A DNA stretch of 33,290 nucleotides from Natronosalvus hydrolyticus (lineage in GTDB: Archaea; Halobacteriota; Halobacteria; Halobacteriales; Natrialbaceae). The translations under genes were made by a program, and so were the position numbers. The notes beneath the pieces are model-generated. The model was not told the origin of the DNA, did not search any database, and worked only from the letters and a program-made list of their open reading frames with translations. The stretch is taken from positions 1-33,290 of the forward strand of contig JAOPJZ010000031.1 in assembly GCA_025517525.1 (NCBI GenBank). Direction: 5' to 3'. Positions 24,622-32,254 of this stretch are shown one piece after another (the stretch's first letter is position 1; each line of letters begins with the position of its first letter).

Positions 24622-25773
24622 TTAGCAGTCCGTGCCGGAACTGTCCACATCTTGTACCGACTCGAGCGACGAGAGATCTTCGACCACGGCGATTGACTGC
24701 TCGAGGGTTTGCTCACGAAGGGCGGTTTCGGCTGTTGCCTGCTCGGTCGGATAGGTCCGTTCACCGAGGCCGGGGCGCGCGCCACGAGGCGTCAAATAGT
24801 CACCACCGACGTCGATCTCCGCAGCGTCACACAATCGTTTGAGAATCGACCGTGCACCTTCGGTCGTGATTGCCGGTGGAGCAATTGCATACCGCCGAGA
24901 GAGTTCTGCAGCGGTGTGTGTCTCGGACAGCCCTTCGATCTCATCCTCGCTAAAGCCACGGTCGGCGAGGACGGTTCGGACCCGTTTGGCCACCGATGGG
25001 GCGTGTCGAGTTGGAAACAACGGCCACTCGTTCGTCGGCGGGTCCTGCACCACACGATAGCGACGCAGCGGTTTCCGTGCCGCTGCCGGAAGGGGAACGT
25101 CCTCGAGGCGTTGGGATTTGCCCAGCACGCGGATGGTGCCCGAGTAGAAATCGACGTCTTCCCAGGTGGCACCGGTCCGACGGTCGTCTTCCGGTACCCG
25201 AAACAGCTCCGATCCGCGAACGCCCGAGTGGGCTAACACGGCAACCATTGCGTGCTCTCTGAGTCTGGCGAGGCGTTCATCGCGTGAGGCGTCCTCGGCG
25301 GCATCAGCCCGGTCCCTGACATAGGACTCGAGGCGGTCGCGCTGGGCCGGCGTCCAGAAATTGTCGGACCCGGATTTGGGTTCCGGCGTCGGTAACGCCG
25401 ACTCGACGTCGGACGAGGTCGCCGGATTGGACTCGAGGATGCCGCCACGAACGCACCACGAGAGGAACGCCCGAACGACGGCGAAGTATGTCCCTGCAGT
25501 CGAGGCCGTGTAATCGCCGTTTTCAGTCCGGTCGGCGAGTTCTTCCGCGTAGGCACGCATGTGGACTTCGTTCAGGGCGAACAGTGATCCGATCTGGTGT
25601 TCGCGCTCGAGCCACTCGACCCATCGCCGGAGAATCGATTCCGCGTTGGCGGCGTACGTGCCCGCGCCAGGTCCGTCGGGGTTGCCGACGGATTTTCGTT
25701 GCAGGTAGGCGTCGACGGCGTCTTCGGCACGGACATTGACCTCGACGTTGTCGTCGGGATTCGGGTCCGTCAC
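24622..25773 (-). CDS. Tyrosine recombinase/integrase-like protein, probably lacking the catalytic tyrosine
   Basis: A 383-residue protein. Residues 15-115 resemble the SAM-like core-binding domain of XerC/D-type integrases (AVDAYLQRK, then TAGTYFAVVRAFLSWCVRGGI). Residues about 140-365 resemble the catalytic domain. Arg186 (SGVRGSEL) and Lys219 (VLGKSQ) are present. The box II region reads TPRGARPGLG, so the usual His is Arg, and the stretch where the nucleophile should lie (ALREQTLEQSIAVVEDL) has no tyrosine. It may be an inactive or purely DNA-binding relative. GTG 25773 is chosen because GGTGAGG lies five bases upstream, while the longer frame would begin at TTG 25800. No att site or tRNA was seen nearby. 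Confidence 0.75.
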   Translation of the reverse strand: MTDPNPDDNVEVNVRAEDAVDAYLQRKSVGNPDGPGAGTYAANAESILRRWVEWLEREHQIGSLFALNEVHMRAYAEELADRTENGDYTASTAGTYFAVVRAFLSWCVRGGILESNPATSSDVESALPTPEPKSGSDNFWTPAQRDRLESYVRDRADAAEDASRDERLARLREHAMVAVLAHSGVRGSELFRVPEDDRRTGATWEDVDFYSGTIRVLGKSQRLEDVPLPAAARKPLRRYRVVQDPPTNEWPLFPTRHAPSVAKRVRTVLADRGFSEDEIEGLSETHTAAELSRRYAIAPPAITTEGARSILKRLCDAAEIDVGGDYLTPRGARPGLGERTYPTEQATAETALREQTLEQSIAVVEDLSSLESVQDVDSSGTDC

Positions 25774-26059
25774 AGTAACCTCACCTGCTGTGCTATGCAA
25801 CAGTTCTTTCGGTGAGCACCGCTGACTCGAGGGACGAACGACCCATCGGGTCCAAAAGAGTCAGTTGCCCGAACGCAGTCGTACGTCATCTACCCACCGA
25901 TACTCACCCCGGATAAATTTGCTTTGCGGTCATGGCCTAATAGAAAGAAAGTATCGACCTGGGTGAAACGCTGTAACACTCCTCTCAGGCGACTACACGA
26001 GGCTGAGTACTCGAGTATACAGCATCCGGAAGTGATTCAGCTGGTTACAACGACCGCTA

Positions 26060-27583
26060 TCAATCGTCTGCGGGCGCCGTTTCCGGGCGATACGATCGAC
26101 TGATCTGTTTCCACTTGCCAGTCGTAAAGCGATAGTAATTGATGCCGGCTGGGACGGCCGTCTCGGCGATAAAAGCCAGGTACAGTCCCCAGAGTCCGAG
26201 AGCCGGAATCGAGATGCCCGGAACCGTCACTGTGAGTTCGATCAGGGGAACGGCCCACTCGAGCGTCGGGAGCTCGAGGCCACGGGCTCCGAGATAGGCG
26301 AGCGGAATCGAGCAGCCGAACATTCCGACTAACTGGCTATAAAACGGCCAGCGAGTGTCGCCGCTGGCGTTCAGCGGCCCGGCAGCACCTCCGGACACCC
26401 CCCGGAGGACGACGGCCAAACAGGCGGCATACACGAGTGAGACGGCGATCGGTATCGAGGGGTCGTTCGGATCGTCTGTGAACAACATCGTGATGGGTTC
26501 GGCGAAGACGAACACGAGAAACGCGGAGACGGCATAGACCGCGACAGCGAATCGGATGATTTCACGGCCGTACTGCTCGGCCGTCCCTTCGTCGCCGGTT
26601 CCGAGTTCCTGTCCGACGAGACTTGAGGAGGCCAGGCTGAATCCCCAGCCCGGGGTGTTCATGATTCCCCAGATTCGACGGGCGATGACGTACGCCGCGG
26701 CCGTGTTTTCGCCGAAGATATCTACGATGGAGAGCATCGGTAGTTCCGCGACCGTCCACACGAGATTGGTCCCGAAGACGGGCAGGCCGATGGTGATTAG
26801 ATCGGTCAGCGTCTCTCGATGGAAGTAGGTGCCGAACGGGTCGACGGTCACGGGGAAGCTTTTGGCCCCCGGCAGGCGACCCGCAACCAAGCCGATAGCG
26901 AACACGACAGTGACCGCGACGTTCGACAGGACGGTACCCATAGCTGCCCCGACGACACCGTAGTTGAGCCCGAAAATCAACACGATACTGAGCCCGATGT
27001 TCATCACGGCACCGCCGGCACGGACGACCATCGGTGTCCAGGCGTCGTCCATGCCGACGAAGACGCGGCTCCCGATCAGGTTTAATCCCGCAAACGGAAT
27101 GCCGAGGGCGACGATCTGTAAGTAGTCTGCACCGAACTCGATGACGGCCGGGTTGTTCGTAATCAGCGAAATGAACCATTCAGCATGGAACCAGAACGTA
27201 GCTACGAGCGGCGCTGAGGCGATGATAACGAGGACGACGCTCGAGCGAACCGCCTGGCCGAGCTGTTCGTAGGCCTCAGCGCCATATCGTTGTGAAACCA
27301 GCGCAATCGTGCCGCCTGCAACGCCACCGCCGACCGAGAAGGCGAGTCCCCAGAACGGGCCTGCATATCCCACCCCTGCGATAGCGGCCGAGCCAAGTGC
27401 AATGCCGACCAGCGCGACGTCGACCGCACTTTTCGACATGCGTGCGATCCCGGTGACGATTCGCGGCCACGCCAGATCGGTCGTCCGTCGTGCGCGCTCC
27501 CGGTCGATAAGCCCCGCTCGAGCCAGCGCGTAGCCGATCCAGAGGATCAGGAGCCGAAACGGGTTCGGGAAGCGAGAGTCCAC
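26060..27583 (-). CDS. MATE-family multidrug/toxin efflux transporter
   Basis: A 507-residue membrane protein with about 12 helices and two related halves (residues 35-255 and 265-500), as in MATE/DinF exporters. These move organic cations or toxins out of the cell in exchange for Na+ or H+. Visible family stretches are VGIALGSAAIAGVGYAGPF, GGTIALVSQRYGAEAYEQL and, in the second half, SSLVGQELGTGDEGTAEQYG. The substrate is unknown, and a Na+ driving force would fit the antiporter operon nearby (inference). The start is GTG 27583, with a TATA-like TTTTA (minus strand) at about 27614-27618 and a symmetric operator-like site upstream at 27646-27677. Confidence 0.9.
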   Translation of the reverse strand: MDSRFPNPFRLLILWIGYALARAGLIDRERARRTTDLAWPRIVTGIARMSKSAVDVALVGIALGSAAIAGVGYAGPFWGLAFSVGGGVAGGTIALVSQRYGAEAYEQLGQAVRSSVVLVIIASAPLVATFWFHAEWFISLITNNPAVIEFGADYLQIVALGIPFAGLNLIGSRVFVGMDDAWTPMVVRAGGAVMNIGLSIVLIFGLNYGVVGAAMGTVLSNVAVTVVFAIGLVAGRLPGAKSFPVTVDPFGTYFHRETLTDLITIGLPVFGTNLVWTVAELPMLSIVDIFGENTAAAYVIARRIWGIMNTPGWGFSLASSSLVGQELGTGDEGTAEQYGREIIRFAVAVYAVSAFLVFVFAEPITMLFTDDPNDPSIPIAVSLVYAACLAVVLRGVSGGAAGPLNASGDTRWPFYSQLVGMFGCSIPLAYLGARGLELPTLEWAVPLIELTVTVPGISIPALGLWGLYLAFIAETAVPAGINYYRFTTGKWKQISRSYRPETAPADD

Positions 27584-27645
27584 GAGAACTGGCGGCTTCT
27601 AATCAACCACGGGTAAAAGCACTTCTCGAGGCGGCAGGCACAACC

Positions 27646-27677
27646 GGTTTCGATTCGAAACCATTACCCATGGTTTC
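27646..27677. promoter_or_regulatory. Overlapping dyads GGTTTCGA-T-TCGAAACC and GAAACCAT-N5-ATGGTTTC
   Basis: Three alternating copies of GGTTTC/GAAACC form two perfect overlapping inverted repeats. They lie 63-94 bases upstream of the MATE start, just beyond its TATA-like box, where an activator or repressor would bind. Confidence 0.5.
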
Positions 27678-27803
27678 GGGTAGCATGGGTGGTGTGGTGA
27701 GCGCCGTTGAGAAAGGCGGAGCTGCCAGAATATGACTGATATGGCCTCTTTGCTTTCTCGAGTATTGGTGGTCGAAATAGGGACGGTCTTCGATCCCGAC
27801 TGT

Positions 27804-28127
27804 TTATCCCTGGTCTGGGTTCGACTCCTCGGATCCCGGCGTATCTTTCCTCTCGAGGCGTCGTTCGTACTTCGAAAGCGACTCTTCGAGAACGCTCGAG
27901 GCGTCCACGTTCAGTTCAGTACAGAGGGAGAGCAGTGCGAAGTAGACGTCTCCCAGTTCGTCACGAGCGATAGTGACCTCATCCGGATCGGACCCATAGT
28001 CAGTCGACCCGTTGATCTCTTTGGTCACCTCGCCGACCTCTGAAACGAGGTCGAGGGTCCGATATGCTGGGTCTGTGTGCAGATCGTACGTCTCGAGAAA
28101 GGCGGCGACACGCTGTTGGTCGTCCAT
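27804..28127 (-). CDS. MazG-like nucleotide pyrophosphohydrolase
   Basis: A 107-residue protein of the all-alpha NTP pyrophosphatase superfamily. The magnesium-binding motif reads SEVGEVTKEI (ExxE) followed by RDELGDVYFALL (ExxD), at residues about 29-70. These proteins hydrolyse NTPs or dNTPs to monophosphates, removing damaged or excess nucleotides. The exact substrate is not predictable. The small size is normal for single-domain MazG-like proteins. The ATG at 28127 has a TATA-like box at 28151-28160. It is a single-gene unit. Confidence 0.9.
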   Translation of the reverse strand: MDDQQRVAAFLETYDLHTDPAYRTLDLVSEVGEVTKEINGSTDYGSDPDEVTIARDELGDVYFALLSLCTELNVDASSVLEESLSKYERRLERKDTPGSEESNPDQG

Positions 28128-28150
28128 ACGAGGGTATGAAACGGGTGATC

Positions 28151-28160
28151 AATTAAAAAC
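28151..28160 (-). promoter_or_regulatory. TATA box of the MazG-like gene
   Basis: GTTTTTAATT on the minus strand lies 24-33 bases before the ATG at 28127. It fits a leaderless transcript. Confidence 0.5.
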
Positions 28161-28196
28161 CATTGGTGCTTTGACCTGTCGGTACACGAGTGCACA

Positions 28197-28269
28197 CAGA
28201 CGGTCTACTGAAGTGTCTTCCCGGTGATTTCCCATAGCGGGTCGGCAATCATCGATAAAAAGTTACAGG
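28197..28269 (+). repeat. Dispersed intergenic repeat, copy 3
   Basis: It starts CAGACGGTCTACTG, identical to copy 1, and ends TAAAAAGTTACAG, identical to copy 2. An inner dyad CGGTGATT...AATCATCG has one mismatch. It lies between divergent genes, upstream of the small membrane protein. Confidence 0.7.
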
Positions 28270-28323
28270 AAAGCCTATCAGGCGATACGTTTAGGCCATT
28301 CTGGCCCCCTTCTTCGACACTGA

Positions 28324-28584
28324 ATGCGTGATAATTCGGATCCGGCGACTGACAGCGATACGCCCGATAACACGGGTTCGACGCTACTTGAGCGACTGCC
28401 GCAGGTTCTCCGAATAGCGGCGTTCGTTATGGTACCGCTTGGGTTTCTGGGCTTTCTGACGACCGAAACGCCCGCGTTTGCCACCGACTCCGTATTTACC
28501 CTGGTCTTTGGTCTCGGAATCGTCTGTGCGATCAGTTCGATCTATCTTGGCATATTACTTCACGACCCGACTCAAGAGGGCTGA
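28324..28584 (+). CDS. Small membrane protein of unknown function
   Basis: An 86-residue protein with a polar Asp/Ser/Thr-rich start (residues 1-20) and two hydrophobic helices (residues about 30-45 and 57-80). No domain is recognised. A TATA-like CGTTTAGG lies about 29-36 bases before the ATG. Its last 53 bases overlap, tail to tail, the 3' end of the HalOD1 gene on the other strand. Confidence 0.65.
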   Translation: MRDNSDPATDSDTPDNTGSTLLERLPQVLRIAAFVMVPLGFLGFLTTETPAFATDSVFTLVFGLGIVCAISSIYLGILLHDPTQEG

Positions 28585-28801
28585 TTTCGACCGTGTCGGG
28601 GCACTGGACCTCGACTCTGTACGCACAGTAGGTGAACGAGATGTGAATGTCGGTCTGATCGTTGGTGGACTCACAGAGGGCTTCGAGCGCATCGGTATCG
28701 ATAACTTTTGCAAGTGGTGGGTTGAGCGTTCGTGTGTCAACCCCCTCACGAGAGGCGATTTCGTCGACGATCTCGTAGACGAGGTCAGGGTCCGTTCTCA
28801 T
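28532..28801 (-). CDS. HalOD1 output-domain protein
   Basis: An 89-residue single-domain protein. It has the HalOD1 pattern: VYEIVDEIASREGVDTRTLNPPLAKVIDTDALEAL followed by a beta-rich ISFTYCAYRVEV end. The domain is a haloarchaeal module proposed to act as output or accessory in signalling, and its molecular action is not known. Length and start agree with stand-alone family members. The last dozen residues (GREVICQDRSN) extend past the usual end and lie in the region overlapped by the opposite-strand gene. Confidence 0.85.
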   Translation of the reverse strand: MRTDPDLVYEIVDEIASREGVDTRTLNPPLAKVIDTDALEALCESTNDQTDIHISFTYCAYRVEVQCPDTVEISPLESGREVICQDRSN

Positions 28802-28939
28802 ATCTATCGAACCAATAACCGGTGTATTAAATCAGTGTGAAAGTGGGTTGACACCTGTCTGACGAGTGTCTGTCGCGAGGCAGACTCGTCACAATTCGTC
28901 GAGACGACCAACCTGCAACGCTTGACAATGTGGGGTGAC

Positions 28940-28948
28940 TTATGCATA
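28940..28948 (+). promoter_or_regulatory. TATA box of ilvD
   Basis: TTATGCATA lies 20-28 bases before the ATG at 28968. It supports that start over the GTG at 28935. Confidence 0.4.
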
Positions 28949-28967
28949 CGCGAGCCAAGGTCCGACC

Positions 28968-30707
28968 ATGAGCAGTGACGACGTGTTTGACCACGGGAAA
29001 GACGAGCGACTGCAGAGTCGCGACGTAACGGAGGGCGCAGAACGTGCGCCACACAGAGCAATGTTCCGCGCGATGGGCTTCGACGACGACGACCTCGGTT
29101 CGCCCATGATAGGCGTGCCGAATCCCGCAGCCGACATCACCCCCTGTAACGTGCACCTGGATGACGTCGCCGATGCCGCCATCGAGGGTGTCGACGACGC
29201 CGGCGGGATGCCGATCGAGTTCGGGACGATCACCATCTCCGACGCCATCTCGATGGGGACCGAGGGAATGAAAGCGTCGTTGATCTCGCGAGAACTGATC
29301 GCGGACAGCGTCGAACTCGTCAGTTTTGGCGAACGAATGGACGGCCTGGTTACCGTCGCTGGCTGTGACAAGAATCTCCCGGGGATGATGATGGCTGCCA
29401 TCCGTACCGACCTCCCGAGCGTGTTCCTCTACGGGGGCTCGATCATGCCCGGCCAGCACGAGGGCCGAGACGTTACCATCGTCCAGGTGTTCGAGGGCGT
29501 TGGCTCCTACGCCACCGGCGAGATGGACGCCGACGAACTCGACGACCTCGAGCGTCACGCCTGTCCCGGAGCCGGTTCCTGTGGCGGCATGTTCACGGCG
29601 AACACCATGGCCTCGATATCGGAAGCACTCGGACTGGCTCCACTCGGCAGCGCCTCACCACCAGCCGAAGACGAAGGCCGCTACGAGGTCGCTCGCCGTG
29701 CCGGCGAACTTGCCCTCGAGTGTGTCGAGAAAGACCGTCGCCCATCCGATATCCTCAGCCGAAAATCGTTCGAGAACGCAATCGCCCTGCAGACAGCCAT
29801 CGGCGGCTCGACCAATGGCGTCCTCCACCTGCTCGCGCTCGCCGGGGAAGCCGACGTCGATCTCGAGATCGAGGACTTCGACGAGATTTCGAAACGAACG
29901 CCGAAAATAGCCGACCTCCAGCCCGGCGGCACTCGTGTGATGAACGACCTCCACGAACTGGGCGGCGTTCCCGTCGTCATCCGCCGCTTGCTCGAGGCAG
30001 GGATGTTCCACGGCGACGCCGAAACCGTCACCGGTCGAACCATCGCCGAAGAACTGGCCCACCTCGAAGAACGTGGGGAACTCCCCGCCGACGAGGACCT
30101 CGAGGCGGATTTCCTCTATTCCGTGGATGAGCCCAAAGAGAAAGAAGGAGCGATCAAGATTCTCGAGGGGAACCTGGCACCCGACGGAGCCGTGCTCAAA
30201 GTAACCGGAGACGACGCGTTCCATCACGAAGGTCCCGCCAGAATTTTCGAAGACGAAGAGAACGCCATGGCCTACGTCCAGGAAGGGCACATCGAGAGCG
30301 GCGACGTGATCGTCATCCGCAACGAGGGACCGAAAGGCGGCCCCGGAATGCGTGAAATGCTCGGCGTCACCGCCGCCGTCGTCGGGGCGGGTCACGAAGA
30401 GGACGTCGCGCTCATCACCGACGGTCGCTTCTCAGGTGGCACCCGCGGCCCGATGATCGGCCACGTCGCTCCCGAAGCGTTCGTCGGCGGTCCAATCGGC
30501 CTGCTCGAGGAAGGCGACACCGTCACCGTGGACATTCCCGAGCGAAGGCTCGAGGTGGATGTCGATGCCGACGAACTGGCGACCCGACGTGACGCCTGGG
30601 AACAACCCGAACCCGTCTACGATGGCGGCGTGCTGGCCAAATACTGTCGAGACTTCGATTCGGCAGCCAACGGTGCCGTGACGAACCCGCGCCTGACTCG
30701 AGATTGA
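28968..30707 (+). CDS. ilvD: Dihydroxy-acid dehydratase
   Basis: A 579-residue IlvD/Edd-family enzyme. It dehydrates 2,3-dihydroxy-3-methylbutanoate and the methylpentanoate homologue to the 2-oxo acids of valine and isoleucine synthesis. The iron-sulfur cysteines are C60 (ITPCNVHL), C133 (GCDKNLPG) and C205 (GAGSCGGMFTANTM). Other landmarks are GGSTNGVLHL and the C-terminal TDGRFSGGTRGPMIGHV motif. The length is as expected. ATG 28968 is chosen because the 11 residues before it look non-coding and a TATA box fits. It is a single gene here, without other ilv genes in view, and a T-rich direct repeat follows the stop. Confidence 0.96.
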   Translation: MSSDDVFDHGKDERLQSRDVTEGAERAPHRAMFRAMGFDDDDLGSPMIGVPNPAADITPCNVHLDDVADAAIEGVDDAGGMPIEFGTITISDAISMGTEGMKASLISRELIADSVELVSFGERMDGLVTVAGCDKNLPGMMMAAIRTDLPSVFLYGGSIMPGQHEGRDVTIVQVFEGVGSYATGEMDADELDDLERHACPGAGSCGGMFTANTMASISEALGLAPLGSASPPAEDEGRYEVARRAGELALECVEKDRRPSDILSRKSFENAIALQTAIGGSTNGVLHLLALAGEADVDLEIEDFDEISKRTPKIADLQPGGTRVMNDLHELGGVPVVIRRLLEAGMFHGDAETVTGRTIAEELAHLEERGELPADEDLEADFLYSVDEPKEKEGAIKILEGNLAPDGAVLKVTGDDAFHHEGPARIFEDEENAMAYVQEGHIESGDVIVIRNEGPKGGPGMREMLGVTAAVVGAGHEEDVALITDGRFSGGTRGPMIGHVAPEAFVGGPIGLLEEGDTVTVDIPERRLEVDVDADELATRRDAWEQPEPVYDGGVLAKYCRDFDSAANGAVTNPRLTRD

Positions 30708-30708
30708 A

Positions 30709-30739
30709 GTTTTCTCGACCCAGTACGTTTTCTCGACCC
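30709..30739 (+). terminator. Putative T-rich terminator: direct repeat GTTTTCTCGACCC twice
   Basis: Immediately after the ilvD stop the 13-mer GTTTTCTCGACCC occurs at 30709-30721 and again at 30727-30739. Paired TTTT tracts without a strong hairpin resemble archaeal U-tract termination sites. The duplicate may give back-to-back termination. Confidence 0.35.
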
Positions 30740-30798
30740 TATATTGGGTTCAAAGCTGCCACTCGAGGAAGTAGTGACGCGAAAATAACAGTGAGTCG

Positions 30799-32031
30799 TT
30801 ATTCGGTGACGCGAACGCCGATCCCGTGGAAGTCGCTGTCGTCGTTACCTTCGTCCGGTTCGATAACCGTGACGATTTCGCGATCTTCGACACTCAACAC
30901 GGAGAAGCCCGGCGTTTCGCCCTTAGCAGCGTGTGGGTCACCGGAAAGCGGGTCCGGTCCGCGGAGGGTAACGAACATGTACTCGTCGTCCGGCGATCCC
31001 CACATGATGTCCGGGGCTGGACCGTAGTCGTCGATTTCGTCGATAACCTCGTTGGTTTCCGGATCGACGACGAGACCATTGTCAGTCTCCCGGTTGAGTA
31101 TCCAGAGTTCGTCGCCACCGTCGGTGAACCAGAAGCCGTGTGCGTCGTAGCCGTCAGTGTCTCGAGAGACGTCCTCAGCCGAGAAGTCCTCGACCGGTTC
31201 GTTCGTCTCGGGGTCGAGTGGCAGGTTCGTGTCAGTGTCGAGTGCGTACCACTCGCCGACGCCGCCGGTCTCCTCGTGATTGCTCGGCACGCCGGCGGTG
31301 AAGTAGAACGTCCCCTCGTCGGGACTCGCCATCGTCCCACAGTTCGACCGGATCTCGTCCGGGCTGAACACCTGGTCGATTTCGAAGGCGTCGTAGTCGA
31401 CGACCACAACACCGGCAAAGTCGATGGACGGGCCGAGCGTGTGATAGGAGTGTCCGTTCGCGTGGTCGTGACAAACAGGTCGGCCACGGACGCCGTCATC
31501 ATCGGCTGGGAACTCCTCGGCACGGTCGGCGAATGCTGGTGCGTCGTCGATGACGATCTCGTCGACGATGTCGAACGATTCGTCCTCGAGGTCGGCGTCC
31601 ACACGGACGATTGCGCCCTCGCCGATGGCGTCGACCTGGATGTACTCGTCGTCGGGCGTGAACCCGGCGAAGTGTGAGCCGGCACCGGTATCGAGATTCG
31701 CCACGAGTTCTCGGTCTTCGGTTCGGTAAACCAGCGTTTTAGCACCGGCCGTACAGGCGACGGCGGCGTACTCGTAATCCGAACTGAAATCGACCATGTG
31801 TGGCACCTGTCCGAACTCGTCGACGTCCTCGTTGACGTCGATTTCGGCTACTGCTTCGAACTCGTCGTCGCCGTCCGGTTCGTAGATGTAGATCTGATCA
31901 GTACCCTGATCGAGTGCCCATACTTCGTAGCCTGTTCCATCCGCATCGTCGCTGCCGAGACAGCCGGCGGCCGCAGTCAGGGTTGCCCCTGCCGTGCCGG
32001 CTAAAAACGAGCGTCGAGTTGTTTGCTTCAT
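30799..32031 (-). CDS. Tat-exported lipoprotein with a YncE-like beta-propeller
   Basis: A 410-residue protein. Residues 1-24 are a twin-arginine signal (TTRRSFLAG) with a lipobox ending at C24 (TAAAGC), so it is exported folded and anchored by lipid outside the membrane. The rest repeats blades of about 45 residues resembling the YncE/YVTN or nitrous-oxide-reductase propellers (for example VDFSSDYEYAAVACTAG, FTPDDEYIQVDAIGEG and GSPDDEYMFVTLRG). Histidines recur at similar blade positions (PHMVD, SHFAG, CHDHANGHSYH, AHGFW, FHGIG), which hints at a bound metal. The function is unknown. A TATA-like CTTTTAG lies about 31-37 bases before the ATG. Confidence 0.85.
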   Translation of the reverse strand: MKQTTRRSFLAGTAGATLTAAAGCLGSDDADGTGYEVWALDQGTDQIYIYEPDGDDEFEAVAEIDVNEDVDEFGQVPHMVDFSSDYEYAAVACTAGAKTLVYRTEDRELVANLDTGAGSHFAGFTPDDEYIQVDAIGEGAIVRVDADLEDESFDIVDEIVIDDAPAFADRAEEFPADDDGVRGRPVCHDHANGHSYHTLGPSIDFAGVVVVDYDAFEIDQVFSPDEIRSNCGTMASPDEGTFYFTAGVPSNHEETGGVGEWYALDTDTNLPLDPETNEPVEDFSAEDVSRDTDGYDAHGFWFTDGGDELWILNRETDNGLVVDPETNEVIDEIDDYGPAPDIMWGSPDDEYMFVTLRGPDPLSGDPHAAKGETPGFSVLSVEDREIVTVIEPDEGNDDSDFHGIGVRVTE

Positions 32032-32254
32032 TCCTGTATCAGAGTGAGAACTCGATAGCTAAAAGTATGCGGGTTTCAGGCTCTCTACCCGGCGAATATC
32101 GGGTTTTAACATAGTTGGAGGCAAAACTTGTGACGAGTTTCGAACGCTGTGTTTTTACGCTGGCGTGCAGCCGCGGAAACCCCCAAATCGGAGTGACTAC
32201 ACGAGACGAAATAGAAAATATTGCCGCCTTCTGTGACGGCCGAACTGGTGTCGA

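Noticed and set aside
24524..26059. Integrated element bounded by att sites around the integrase-like gene
   Set aside because: No tRNA, no direct repeats flanking it and no phage or plasmid genes were seen, and the neighbours are ordinary chromosomal genes.
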